Of a stretch of DNA of 64,000 bases, positions 26,511 through 36,142 are shown piece after piece. The translations under genes and the position numbers were made by a program. The DNA comes from an uncultured Lachnospiraceae bacterium (GTDB lineage: Bacteria > Bacillota > Clostridia > Lachnospirales > Lachnospiraceae). The stretch lies in contig CAMEJJ010000011.1 in NCBI GenBank assembly GCA_945919795.1, forward strand, positions 33,530 to 97,529, in the 5' to 3' direction. Below the pieces are notes generated by a model that was given only the letters and a program-made list of their open reading frames with translations, was not told where the DNA came from and ran no database searches. Numbering within the stretch: the first letter of the stretch is position 1; each line of letters starts with the position of its first letter.

Positions 26511-26634
26511 CAATAACACCCTCTGTTGTTTTTTGAACAAATTGACGGTTAAATTGCAATTATCATTTCTTAATATGTAATATTTTACCAAATAAAATCA
26601 GAAAAAGCTACTCTTTATATTCTATTTTTAACGA

Positions 26635-27531
26635 TTATTTTCCACTTAGTTCTCTATCTTTCGCCAAAAAGAACAAAGCGATGGTGTCAGGTCCTACATG
26701 AGAACCGGTACAGTAATCATAAGATGTATTGATAAATTCACGAACTTTTACTCTTTTCGTGATTTGATTCATGACATAGAGCGAATCTTCATAAGCATCT
26801 GCATGTGCAATTCCGATGATTTGTTGTTCGGGGCTTTCAATATTATCACAAACCAGATTGACCAAAGTATCCAATGATTTCTTTCTTCCGCGGCATTTTT
26901 TAAATTCCACAATGAAACCATCTTTATTACCTCGTAGAATCGGCTTAATATTTAACATATTACCGACAGATGCCGTTGTCTGACTGATACGGCCCGTATT
27001 AGAAAGGTATTTCAGATTTTCTACCGTAAACACACCATTCATCTGATGGGCTTTTTTCTCCAGAGTATCCGCAATCTCATCAAAATCCACGCCACCATCT
27101 CTCATCTCTACTGCATAAATTGCCAGAAGCCCCTGTGCCAGGGATGCATTAAGCGAATCAATCAGGCAAATCTTACGTTCCGGATACCGCTCTCTTAAAT
27201 CTTCCGCAGCCAGACTCGCAGCATTATAAGTGCCACTGATATTTTTACTCAGCGAAAAATACATAATATCTTCTCCTGCTTCTAAAACCGGAGTAAAGTG
27301 TTCCATAAAATCTGCGGAATTGATTAAAGAAGTCTTTACCTGCGCACCGTCTCTTACGGCATTATAATACTCGGTTCCCTTTTGTCTCTCTTCTTCCGGA
27401 GTCAGATTGATATCAAAATTTACAATCTGTCTGCCATTCACAAAATTTACAAAAGAAATGACACGAATACCATATTTTTTCACAAGCTCTGCGGGAATAT
27501 TAGCAGCAGAATCAACAAATACCTGAAACAT
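26635..27531 (-). CDS. DegV family fatty-acid-binding protein
   Basis: A 298-residue cytoplasmic protein of the DegV/FakB family. It has the N-terminal FVDSAANIPAELVKKYGI block, the T-S segment (VKTSLINSADF), ISGTYNAASLAA and LIDSLNASLAQG, which line the fatty-acid head-group pocket in FakB. Such proteins deliver fatty acids to the FakA kinase; no fakA is in the window. The ATG at 27531 follows GGAGG, better than the longer frame from 27549. The last residues differ from the DegV domain of the kinase at 6898-9585, so the two are distant paralogues. Confidence 0.88.
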   Translation of the reverse strand: MFQVFVDSAANIPAELVKKYGIRVISFVNFVNGRQIVNFDINLTPEEERQKGTEYYNAVRDGAQVKTSLINSADFMEHFTPVLEAGEDIMYFSLSKNISGTYNAASLAAEDLRERYPERKICLIDSLNASLAQGLLAIYAVEMRDGGVDFDEIADTLEKKAHQMNGVFTVENLKYLSNTGRISQTTASVGNMLNIKPILRGNKDGFIVEFKKCRGRKKSLDTLVNLVCDNIESPEQQIIGIAHADAYEDSLYVMNQITKRVKVREFINTSYDYCTGSHVGPDTIALFFLAKDRELSGK

Positions 27532-27647
27532 ATTCAGCCTCCATATCAATCAACACATAGTTTTAATGTGCGCAATTTTATTATTACTACCATTTTACAT
27601 AGTTTTTAATACTATGTCCAGTATTATCTTGTTTCATAACACGATTT

Positions 27648-27685
27648 CATGATACCGGGGCAAAAAGTCTGACTTTGAGACTCCA
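27648..27685 (+). repeat. dispersed intergenic repeat, copy E (short)
   Basis: ATGATACCGGGGCAAAAAGTC followed by a small hairpin (AGTCT...AGACT). It keeps only the first third of the repeat seen in copies A and B. It lies between the degV and nudC genes. Confidence 0.5.
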
Positions 27686-27694
27686 ACCTCATTT

Positions 27695-28540
27695 TCATTT
27701 CAATTTAGATTCTTTAAATACCTGCATCATCTCATTCGTCAGACTAAAATCATCCGGTTGCAAAACGATTTCGTCTTTTTTTACCCACTCTGCATATTTC
27801 AGTTCATTTTCGTCCATATGTATGTCACTGTCTCCATCCACGTCACAATAAAATCCCATCAAAATATCATTGGCAATTCCCCAAGGCTGTGATTTGTAAT
27901 AACGAATATTTTTTACACGCAGTCCCGTCTCTTCCATGACTTCCCTTTCGACCGTTTCTTCTAACGTTTCCCCGATTTCCGTAAAACCGGCAACCAGCGC
28001 ATTATGCTGATATCCACTCCGATAACGCGTAATTAACAACCGGTCATGATTGGTCACACCGACAATCACAGCAGGCATAATTCTGGGATAAGAAATATAA
28101 TGACACGACTCACATTCCATGGCTCTTTCGTTTTTGGAATGTACCATTTTTTGTCCGCATCTTCCACAAAAACAGGTATCCCGATACCAGTCTGACAAAT
28201 GCTTGGCTGTCAGAGTTGCAAAAATACGGTATTTCGGACTTGTCCCTGAATGACGGACTTCTTTTACATCCATATAGGCATATCCATCAGGCATCAGACA
28301 AACCTCACCATCATCCCGGTATAAGAAATACTTTTCTTTTTCCACAGAAAACAAATATTGATAGGATTTATTTTCTCCCAGTTCTGATATCTTTGGAAAG
28401 TCCAAAACATACTCTTTCATTTTCGCGGCATGAACCAAAATCCGGTTCTGACTAATGCAGATTACCCTGTCATCCCCCATCATTTTTACATCCGGATCAT
28501 AGTGATTATTCAGTTTATAAGGAAAAATATCTTGAATCAT
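27695..28540 (-). CDS. nudC: NADH pyrophosphatase / NAD-cap hydrolase
   Basis: A 281-residue Nudix enzyme. A four-cysteine zinc ribbon (CGRCGQ ... CESC) precedes the Nudix box (GFTEIGETLEETVEREVMEE) and the NudC signature SQPW. The family hydrolyses NADH and removes NAD caps from RNA. The Nudix box has the expected Gly, Glu and REVxEE residues. ATG with AAGGAG upstream. It is separated from the contractile-injection genes by a terminator, so it is a separate unit. Confidence 0.9.
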   Translation of the reverse strand: MIQDIFPYKLNNHYDPDVKMMGDDRVICISQNRILVHAAKMKEYVLDFPKISELGENKSYQYLFSVEKEKYFLYRDDGEVCLMPDGYAYMDVKEVRHSGTSPKYRIFATLTAKHLSDWYRDTCFCGRCGQKMVHSKNERAMECESCHYISYPRIMPAVIVGVTNHDRLLITRYRSGYQHNALVAGFTEIGETLEETVEREVMEETGLRVKNIRYYKSQPWGIANDILMGFYCDVDGDSDIHMDENELKYAEWVKKDEIVLQPDDFSLTNEMMQVFKESKLK

Positions 28541-28601
28541 GGCAGCTCCTTAATCATTACAATTTCGCAACTATTCAAAGCCATTATACTGCATCTTATT
28601 C

Positions 28602-28645
28602 GAAAAAAAAACGAGTATTGTTATATATATCATAACAATACCCAT
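28602..28645 (-). terminator. terminator of the contractile-injection gene run
   Basis: On the minus strand GGGTATTGTTATGATATATATAACAATACTC forms a strong stem (GTATTGTTAT against ATAACAATAC) followed by a T9 run. It lies 22 bases after the last CIS gene and before nudC, and marks the 3' end of the roughly 35-kb run. Confidence 0.85.
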
Positions 28646-28666
28646 TTTCGTTTCTTTGAAACTCTT

Positions 28667-29758
28667 CTAACCCAGAATATGATTACTTCCCAGTTCAAAT
28701 CCGGAAGCATCCGCAATCTTAGGTGTCGATAATACACTGTTTACATCTAAATAACAGTGTGTATCCATATTGTAGTTTTCTCTCAGATAAACCAAATGAC
28801 AACGTACCCCTAAGGGTGTATATTCGGAAATCAATTTCATCAGTTCCGATTTGTCTGGCAGATTTTCCGGCTCATCATATACACAGTCTAACATCAGCGT
28901 AAATACAGATTCGTCTTTTCCGTACAATTTTTTATAATGGTCCAGATATTCCGAATTCTTCATCCATTCATTCCATTTAAAGTTTTCAATTACTTTTGCC
29001 TGCTTTCCGTACACCAATGAAATGATTTTCTGTAATACATCCGTCGTTCCTTTTCCGCTTTGTATGGTCTGCAAATGTGCAATCAGATAACGTAACTGCT
29101 CCGGTGTGAATTTCTTTCCGTTTTCATCCAATCCTGTCCACTGGGCAAACAACGGAAGATTATTTTTATCACAGCTTTCATAATCCAATTGTTTGGGAAC
29201 TTCTTCAATCCGCTCTTCCAGATCCTCATACAGACTTTGCAAAACTGCCATGTATCTTTCAAAAAATGAATTGGAATCTTCACGATATATTTCAGGAAGA
29301 TAGTCAATAAAACTGCTCTTTGGAAATTCCACCGAAAATCCGTCAATCACAAAGCTACTTTCCATAGCTGCTGCCATCACACGAATGGCAACCCAAAGAT
29401 ACCTTCCCGAAAGGCTATGCAGTAAAATATCATCTGTATTTACACTTCTCTGATATGAAAATTTCTGCATATAAGCAAGCTTATCCGCCATGGATACTTC
29501 TGAACTTTCCATAACGCCACTTTCATCTGTGTTACATGCCATTACCCATATTTCATATTTACATTTTTCAAACTGACCATATAACTTCAGGCGATGAAAT
29601 GTACTGTCTAAATCATCTGTATCAAATACCTGCGCGATATAGACAAAACTGCCACCACCTTTTCCGGTTAACTGAAAAGAATTCGAAAATGATATTTTTT
29701 CTGTCTGTCCGTTTTTTAATGACAAATGAAAATAGTTTACCTTTTTTGTCTGCTGCAT
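28667..29758 (-). CDS. CIS baseplate protein, phage tail protein I-like
   Basis: A 363-residue baseplate protein. Residues about 150-320 carry the tail-protein-I pattern: LPEIYREDSNSFFERYMAVL, a run of helices leading to a DLEERIEE segment, GLDENGKKFTPEQLRYLIAHL and GTTDVLQKIISL, as in tail-I-like proteins of contractile systems. The first 145 residues look like a beta-rich adaptor. In tailed phages this protein links the baseplate wedge to the fibres. It is the last gene of the run, with GAGG before the ATG and a terminator after the stop. No fibre gene follows, so what it holds is unknown. Confidence 0.8.
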   Translation of the reverse strand: MQQTKKVNYFHLSLKNGQTEKISFSNSFQLTGKGGGSFVYIAQVFDTDDLDSTFHRLKLYGQFEKCKYEIWVMACNTDESGVMESSEVSMADKLAYMQKFSYQRSVNTDDILLHSLSGRYLWVAIRVMAAAMESSFVIDGFSVEFPKSSFIDYLPEIYREDSNSFFERYMAVLQSLYEDLEERIEEVPKQLDYESCDKNNLPLFAQWTGLDENGKKFTPEQLRYLIAHLQTIQSGKGTTDVLQKIISLVYGKQAKVIENFKWNEWMKNSEYLDHYKKLYGKDESVFTLMLDCVYDEPENLPDKSELMKLISEYTPLGVRCHLVYLRENYNMDTHCYLDVNSVLSTPKIADASGFELGSNHILG

Positions 29759-29808
29759 ACAATAACCTCTTTAACGATTTCTTTCATCTGCAAATGCATA
29801 ATGAAATC

Positions 29809-31929
29809 CTATAATACATAGTCGATATCCAGTTCCCTGATATAGCTTAACGCGTCCTTGTGCAAATGAATATCTCCGCGATTATTCTTTTCTGCCCCCT
29901 GACCAACTCTTTCCAAAGACAGAGATTCAATATATTTGACACCCTCTAAAGCATCCAGTTTGGTAAATACTCTTCCCAGAATAATGGAATGTCCAAAAGC
30001 ATGTTTCTGCTTTTCATAAGATAGTTCCTCCTCCAGTACAGAAAGAATTGCCTGTTTGTCTGCTTCCGACCGATTATTAACATGTATTTTAGCATGCACT
30101 TCAATTCCGACATAAGAAGGTGATACAATCTGAATCTTTGTATTAATCAGCCGCAACGGCTCAATGTAATCAGAAATAATCTTTTTATAGCTTTCTGATA
30201 AGACCGGTGTCTTTTCCCGGCTATATGGTTTTACCACAACAACTTCATCACCTGTAACAGGCCGATTATGAAATTTTGCATATTCTTTATCCGGAATAAC
30301 TGAAACCATATCAATCATCAGCCCCGGTGTATTTTTAATGGTATCGATATAATCCTGTTCGCTGACCAAACGATTTTGTCTCAACAGCATATCCCGCAGT
30401 CTTTCCATCATTTCAGGAATAGACTCATCTGCTCTTCCTCCGGTTGCAGGCAGAGGATTGTACACACTTAGCTGTTCATCATTTTGTGTTGTAATCTCAT
30501 TAATTCCTCCGGCCATCACATTTCCGTTTTCAAATTCCGAAACAGATAACTCAGATAAGCAGAGCACCTGGCCTTTTTTCGGCAGTACCCCATGAATGGC
30601 ATCCCCAAATACGAGAGATTTATCCTCTTTATCATAACAGAAAACGTGATCGGAATAACCATATGTATCCAGATCGTCAACCTCTTTATACGGTGTATAA
30701 TATAGATTGCCGTCCCTGCGTTTTTCCCAAAAAGCAACGGAAAGATGATGAATTCCCGGATAATCAAACTCCACTTTCTGATGATTACATCCATCGGCAG
30801 TTCCCAGTGTGAAATACGGCAGACCCTCCATGGATAAAATCATAATCTGAATTTTCGTTCCTTTTACCATTCTGTTCCATGGCTTCGACAAACGAATGAT
30901 TTTATTTCCTTCCTTTTCTCCATCCAGAATTTCACATCCCGGATTGTCCAGATAAGAATAATTATAGATGACGCGATAGCTTCCATCCATTTGCTGCAAA
31001 CCAACCATAAGGAATGCATCCACCGGAACATAACCCGGAATCGTCATTTCCAAATCCCCTTTATAAACAAGGGTCTCACATCTGCAAATCTGCTTCGTCT
31101 GCTCTACCCGGATTGGATTCAAATACACTTTACCAATGCGCGGAAGCATATCATAAAAATTATGTTTCAGAATGCAACGGATATAATATGCTTTTATTCC
31201 ATTCACTTCATGTGTATAAGCTTCCATGTTATCATCCGGAATTTCAAATACAATTTCTCCACTCTTTAATAATCCGCAGGTTTGATCTTTTATAACCTTC
31301 ATATCAACAAAACCGTCAGCCGTATAATACTGCCAGGTTAATTCCCCTAACGAAAAATCTTTGGAAAAAGCATTTCTTTTTTTATTTTCCTCAACAGTGA
31401 CAAACATCGTAAACTGCTTTTGTGGTTTCTTCTCAAAACCAAACCAGCCTGCTGCACATTCCTTGAAATCTGTTGCAAAAATATTGGCATAATCGCCATC
31501 TGCTCCTGCAAACATAGTCAAATCAATGGCTTCCCCATCTATTTCATTAAGATATGAAATGAACCGGTTCGGTACAAAGCATGCATCTTCTTTTAAATAA
31601 AAAGGTGTTTTTCCGGCTAAAAACTCACGCCCTTTGCGCAGTTCCACAAAGTCCTTATCACTATCCACGCACAAGATTGCATCCGCGGCACACTTTTTAA
31701 TTGGTTTAATTCCCAGTAATTTTAAATATTTTCCGACATGTACATCACCGGTTGCATTCATATAATAATTCAGCATATCCACGAGCCATGCATATGTCTG
31801 CAAAACTGTGATACCCGGATCGGAAAAGTTAAAATCCGTCCATTTGTCCGTCATGGTAGGAATCTTATTGACTGCGCGTTCCACAATCTGTTCATATGTA
31901 ATATCATCTATATCCGGTACTCTCAGCAT
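29809..31929 (-). CDS. CIS baseplate J/gp6-like wedge protein 1
   Basis: A 706-residue baseplate wedge protein. It has the gp6/J-type N-terminus (RVPDIDDITYEQIVERAVN, then DFNFSDPGITVLQTYAWLVD) and a C-terminal portion with GGRADESIPEMMERLRD and RLVSEQDYIDTIKNTPG, the best conserved blocks of this family in CIS loci. Between them is a long beta-rich insertion (residues about 160-450). It should form the wedge ring around the hub with the protein encoded upstream. GAGGTGA precedes the ATG. Confidence 0.85.
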   Translation of the reverse strand: MLRVPDIDDITYEQIVERAVNKIPTMTDKWTDFNFSDPGITVLQTYAWLVDMLNYYMNATGDVHVGKYLKLLGIKPIKKCAADAILCVDSDKDFVELRKGREFLAGKTPFYLKEDACFVPNRFISYLNEIDGEAIDLTMFAGADGDYANIFATDFKECAAGWFGFEKKPQKQFTMFVTVEENKKRNAFSKDFSLGELTWQYYTADGFVDMKVIKDQTCGLLKSGEIVFEIPDDNMEAYTHEVNGIKAYYIRCILKHNFYDMLPRIGKVYLNPIRVEQTKQICRCETLVYKGDLEMTIPGYVPVDAFLMVGLQQMDGSYRVIYNYSYLDNPGCEILDGEKEGNKIIRLSKPWNRMVKGTKIQIMILSMEGLPYFTLGTADGCNHQKVEFDYPGIHHLSVAFWEKRRDGNLYYTPYKEVDDLDTYGYSDHVFCYDKEDKSLVFGDAIHGVLPKKGQVLCLSELSVSEFENGNVMAGGINEITTQNDEQLSVYNPLPATGGRADESIPEMMERLRDMLLRQNRLVSEQDYIDTIKNTPGLMIDMVSVIPDKEYAKFHNRPVTGDEVVVVKPYSREKTPVLSESYKKIISDYIEPLRLINTKIQIVSPSYVGIEVHAKIHVNNRSEADKQAILSVLEEELSYEKQKHAFGHSIILGRVFTKLDALEGVKYIESLSLERVGQGAEKNNRGDIHLHKDALSYIRELDIDYVL

Positions 31930-31973
31930 GTACTCACCTCAGTTTCCCAAAAGCAAAATAGGCTTTTTATTCG

Positions 31974-34826
31974 TTAAATCAAATCAATATGCACAACGTG
32001 CTTTCCGTTTATTCCCATGATAAAAGGCGATTCATATTTCTGGTAAAAGTCATCTTTTACCGGTATTTCTTTGCCGTCAATCTCTGCCGTCATGACAATT
32101 TTAGAAACATTGCAATCGGGAATGTTGGCCCGCAGTGCCGAAACAATTTGTGAAGTTCTTGGCAGTTCTCCTATTTCACGACTAATTCCCAACTGTTCAC
32201 ATTTTAATGGATCTATAAAATCATATATAACAGAAGATGCCTTATTCTGAACATCATAAGCGCCTTCCATATTTTCGCGTTCAATCCAGACACGAACACT
32301 GAATTTCACAAAACGCGGCTGAGTCAGCACCAGTTTTTTCCCCATAGGAACAGCAAAGCTGCATTCCTCCAACTTACGGCGAAGCTCATCTTTTATTTCA
32401 GAAAAGATATGAACTCCTTTTTCATATTCGTCAATCAAAACTGCAATGGTAATAATTTCCGGATCCGGTCTACCGAATAAATCAATACCGCTTATACACT
32501 TCACTTTCCGAACACCAAAAGTTGTCTGGGCAATGATATCAAAGAAATCCTTTTCCGTAACAGCTCTGTTTCTGGTTCTTAATAATCCGGCTATCAGCTT
32601 TTCCGATGTTTCCTGTGTGTAACCATCATGTCCGCCATAGGTCGGAAACGGATTTCTGACTTCACTGATATAACGGATAGCATTTCTCGGATAAATAATA
32701 CTGTTTTCCGGTAAGTTAGCAGCACTTCCGTTATAATTAGAATGTCTGACCTTAATCTGTGGTCCTTCCCGGTCAAAATCGGTATTCAATACCGTTCTTT
32801 TATCCATATGCAGAAGTCCCAATGCCATATCAATGTGATATCCATGTTCTGTTCTGTTACCCGGTACTGCCGGTTTCCACAGCCGGTATTCACTTTTTCC
32901 GTTTATCATTTCTTTTACAAAAACTTCAGCACACAGAAGATTTTGTTGCGATAAGGTAATATCAACAGAGGTGTCAAACTGATCCAGATAAAACTCCTCT
33001 TCCACTACATTGACATTTTCCACCTTCGCCATATTCATATAAATACCTTTTACCAAAGGTAACGCATAGGCCGGATGTTCTTTGTCATAATTGATAAAAC
33101 GGATAAAATATCCTTCCACTCCGTATAGCGTCTGCTTCTGCATATCTTTCGGAAGCATCAAAAGCATGTTGCCGCTTCCTAAAAATCCATTGGTGGAATC
33201 GGTCACTTTTACCGATTTAAATCCTCTATCCGATAAATATTCAACCCCAAAGGAAATCGGTCTGTCACTCAAATTTTCCAAATCAAAATAAATACTGATC
33301 GGAGTACCTTCCAAGGAAGAGTCAAAACCTAAATACATCGTCCGTCTTTCATGCTCTTTCGCATAAAAAGGTGTCACGATTTTGTTATCCATTAAGTCCT
33401 TTGTAATATCAATAATTTCAAAATTATTAGATGTACATGCATAATCCGCAAAGGGCATATTATCGTAGGAATAGGACATCATAAAACCGGAGATAACCGG
33501 GCAGACATAAACAGCCGGTATTTTATATATATTTTCCGCGCGAATCAGGCGTGCACGCAAACGTCCCTGCATATCACCTTCGGAATACGCAGCCATATCC
33601 TTCGGGCATTCGAATTGCAGTTTCATATGTCCCTTCGCCGTTCCGTTAAACATGGTGGCAATATATTCTTCCTGAAACAGACGTTTCCAACCGGTTGTAC
33701 TCAGATATTCCCAAACCACATAATCTGCCAATACCTGACTGGAAGGCAGTACTGCCGCTTTCTGCGGCTTCTTCATAAAGTTTTTATATTCAATATCCAT
33801 TTCCTGAACATCGATGGACTCTTCATGACGGACATACTCCAATTCGAATTCCAAAACAATGTTAGCTCCGGTTTTTGAAAGGACTTCTTTATTTTCAACC
33901 ACAAATTCATTGTATAATCCAAACGGTTTTCCAAACGGGAAAACTTTGCTGACATTTTCTTCTAATCCATTTGCATAAACAATGTCCGGTAATAGATAGC
34001 TTTTGTCCATAGCAATTTGGACGGTGTCAATATAAAATGTATCGAAGTCGCCACTCTTGGATGCTACGATAAAATACCCCTCTTTTTGCATAAAAGATGT
34101 TCTTTGTGGTGTATAGTTTTCTTTGACAAAATGAATTTTGTTTTTTTCCGGTATTACCTGATCAAAAGGTACCGGTTCTCCATTTTCATCCAACATATAC
34201 CATCGGATGGAATCCTTTGTCATGCCATCCACGATATCCGACATTTTTTCTTCATAGTCTTTATTTTTGCCGGTCAAAATCAAATCAAAGGATAAGGACT
34301 GAACATAATCAAAGACATGTTCAAAACATAAATATAATTTATGTTCTGCCTCGTTTTCTCCATCCAGACTAAAAGCAGTAAACTCGGCATTTTCTGTCAA
34401 ATCCTGTTTCACAATCACATCCTGTTTCCGATCGGTATGAATGACAGCAATCGGTTTTGCATTGGTCGCTGACATATCATGTTTTGTTTCAAACAAAATA
34501 TCTCCGGCATCTGCTTTCTGTGCCATGACCTGTGTCCCCTTCGGAACAAAAACACTCTGATCTTCATAGGTTAAAACCGGATTAAACTGTACATAACCTT
34601 TGGAGGCTGCAACCGGCTCTTCTTTTAAATCATCCAGCAAATTCAGATATTGAATTTTATGCTTATCGATCACACGTCCAAACCGATTTTCGCTGTCCTG
34701 AATCATATCTGCGCATAATACGGAAAGAACACTTCCCGGATCATCCGACTTTGCATCAAAAGAAAACTCGGGCACGTACGAGTTCATTAATTGATTCATT
34801 TTTTTTGACACATCTTGATTGTTCAT
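31974..34826 (-). CDS. CIS baseplate J/gp6-like wedge protein 2 (large)
   Basis: A 950-residue baseplate-J-like protein, the larger of two in tandem, as in Afp/PVC systems (Afp11 and Afp12 positions). The C-terminal J-like blocks are visible (GGHDGYTQETSEKLIAGLLRT, RNRAVTEKDFFDIIAQT, VKCISGIDLFGR). The central 400 residues are beta-rich and less conserved. The start codon overlaps the stop of the gp25 gene (TAATG), with GGGGA as ribosome site, so the two are translationally coupled and made in matched amounts. Confidence 0.82.
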   Translation of the reverse strand: MNNQDVSKKMNQLMNSYVPEFSFDAKSDDPGSVLSVLCADMIQDSENRFGRVIDKHKIQYLNLLDDLKEEPVAASKGYVQFNPVLTYEDQSVFVPKGTQVMAQKADAGDILFETKHDMSATNAKPIAVIHTDRKQDVIVKQDLTENAEFTAFSLDGENEAEHKLYLCFEHVFDYVQSLSFDLILTGKNKDYEEKMSDIVDGMTKDSIRWYMLDENGEPVPFDQVIPEKNKIHFVKENYTPQRTSFMQKEGYFIVASKSGDFDTFYIDTVQIAMDKSYLLPDIVYANGLEENVSKVFPFGKPFGLYNEFVVENKEVLSKTGANIVLEFELEYVRHEESIDVQEMDIEYKNFMKKPQKAAVLPSSQVLADYVVWEYLSTTGWKRLFQEEYIATMFNGTAKGHMKLQFECPKDMAAYSEGDMQGRLRARLIRAENIYKIPAVYVCPVISGFMMSYSYDNMPFADYACTSNNFEIIDITKDLMDNKIVTPFYAKEHERRTMYLGFDSSLEGTPISIYFDLENLSDRPISFGVEYLSDRGFKSVKVTDSTNGFLGSGNMLLMLPKDMQKQTLYGVEGYFIRFINYDKEHPAYALPLVKGIYMNMAKVENVNVVEEEFYLDQFDTSVDITLSQQNLLCAEVFVKEMINGKSEYRLWKPAVPGNRTEHGYHIDMALGLLHMDKRTVLNTDFDREGPQIKVRHSNYNGSAANLPENSIIYPRNAIRYISEVRNPFPTYGGHDGYTQETSEKLIAGLLRTRNRAVTEKDFFDIIAQTTFGVRKVKCISGIDLFGRPDPEIITIAVLIDEYEKGVHIFSEIKDELRRKLEECSFAVPMGKKLVLTQPRFVKFSVRVWIERENMEGAYDVQNKASSVIYDFIDPLKCEQLGISREIGELPRTSQIVSALRANIPDCNVSKIVMTAEIDGKEIPVKDDFYQKYESPFIMGINGKHVVHIDLI

Positions 34827-35239
34827 TACAATTCCCCAATTCCTTCTTCGATATAGTAAGGAAATACTAAATTATTCGGATTATTAGTAGCTCTGACAAA
34901 ATATTTGATTCGTATATAAATCGTCCCTTTTGCCAAATTAATATCATCAATACTGACATCAATATCCCGAATCCGGTGTTCGTATTTTACTAATGCGTTT
35001 AACACTTCCATACACAGGAGATTTTCGAAGGTCGGATCCGGAACATCATAAATATAGCTGGATAAATCCGTTCCAAACTTCGGAAGCATCGCGCGCTCCT
35101 TTAAGCGGGTCATCAAAATAATATAGATTGACTGTTGTATATCTTCTTCCGCCTCCGCCATAACAAACTTACCGGTTGTCGGATCAATTTTCGGTGGAAA
35201 AGAAAAACCTCTTCCTAAAAAATCCTTCGAAGCATCCAT
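34826..35239 (-). CDS. CIS baseplate gp25-like protein
   Basis: A 137-residue gp25/GPW-like wedge protein. Typical blocks are GRGFSFPPKIDPTTGKF at the start, the central QSIYIILMTRLKERAMLPKFGT (the ER/FG segment that joins sheath initiation to the baseplate) and a beta-rich end. It corresponds to Afp9. The ATG at 35239 follows GAGAGGG; a TTG at 35257 is less likely. It lies between spike and wedge genes, the usual order. Confidence 0.88.
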   Translation of the reverse strand: MDASKDFLGRGFSFPPKIDPTTGKFVMAEAEEDIQQSIYIILMTRLKERAMLPKFGTDLSSYIYDVPDPTFENLLCMEVLNALVKYEHRIRDIDVSIDDINLAKGTIYIRIKYFVRATNNPNNLVFPYYIEEGIGEL

Positions 35240-35257
35240 AAAAAATCCCTCTCTCAA

Positions 35258-36037
35258 CTAATTGATTTTAACCATAGCACCTTTAATCTCCGTTGTGGTA
35301 CCACCTTCGGCCTTCAGTGTCTGTGAACCGGATAAACTAAGCATACCACTCTTGATATCTGCTTTGGTACTTCCTTCCATCTCCAGACTGTTGGAAGCTT
35401 TAGCAACAATTTTATCAGCATTTTGTGTTAAACTTCCACCCTGTCCGTCCATGACAACCTCAACCTTTCCGGTTGATAATGTAATCTTATTTTCAGCTTT
35501 TATGGTTATCTCACCATTTTTAAAATCCAGCAGAATCTGGTTCTTTCCTTCTTTATCACTGATGGAACAATTTTCCTGTTCATCATCTATAACAAAAACA
35601 CTTTCTTTTTTTGTCATAATTTTAATATGACATTTTTCTTCTGTATCGAGTATTTCAATCTCATTTCCGCCTTTTGTCTTTAAATGCTTTTTCAGATTTT
35701 TATCATCAAAATCATTTTTTACAAGTTCACAATTTTGCGGATAAAGACTTCCTAACAAAAACGGACGCTTCAGACTTCCTCCGATAAATCCAACCAATAC
35801 TTCTTCATCAATTTCCGGAACCAGATAGCTTCCGTAAGCACTTCCGACATACGGCGAAATCAGACGGACCCATTCGCAGATATTTTTCTTATCTTCCCAT
35901 GCAGTAAATTCAACTTTAACCATTCCCTGGTGCTCACTGTTGTTATTCTCCACAACCTTTCCCTGAACAAATCCGGGGGCTTTCTGACTGTCAAAATATT
36001 CAGTTTGAAATGTTAATAAATCCGTTAATTCACTCAT
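35258..36037 (-). CDS. CIS central spike protein, gpV/gp5-like
   Basis: A 259-residue spike. Residues 20-105 form an OB-fold like phage gpV/VgrG (APGFVQGKVVENN, then VRLISPYVGSAYGSYLVPEIDEEVLVGFI and GSLKRPFLLGSLY). The rest is a run of short alternating beta segments (GEITIKAENKITLS, SNSLEMEGSTKADIKSG), which suggests a triple-stranded beta-helix needle ending in EIKGAMVKIN. In Afp and PVC this part is fused to the hub in one protein; here the hub is encoded separately upstream. AGGGATAA precedes the ATG. Confidence 0.87.
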   Translation of the reverse strand: MSELTDLLTFQTEYFDSQKAPGFVQGKVVENNNSEHQGMVKVEFTAWEDKKNICEWVRLISPYVGSAYGSYLVPEIDEEVLVGFIGGSLKRPFLLGSLYPQNCELVKNDFDDKNLKKHLKTKGGNEIEILDTEEKCHIKIMTKKESVFVIDDEQENCSISDKEGKNQILLDFKNGEITIKAENKITLSTGKVEVVMDGQGGSLTQNADKIVAKASNSLEMEGSTKADIKSGMLSLSGSQTLKAEGGTTTEIKGAMVKIN

Positions 36038-36060
36038 TGATTATCCCTGCCAAACTATTA

Positions 36061-36118
36061 ATATGATACCGTGACCAAAAGGTCATGCTTTCATGCACAA
36101 CAATCCGTTGGTATCATG
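36061..36118 (+). repeat. dispersed intergenic repeat, copy C, inside the CIS run
   Basis: ATGATACCGTGACCAAAAGGTCATGC, then CAATCCGTTGGTATCATGAA. It keeps both outer blocks of copy A but lacks the last third. ATGATACC and GGTATCAT are inverted, so the 58 bases can close as a stem. It lies in the 105-base gap between the hub gene (stop 36143) and the spike gene (start 36037). Confidence 0.75.
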
Positions 36119-36142
36119 AATTTAAACGATATTCAACCTATT

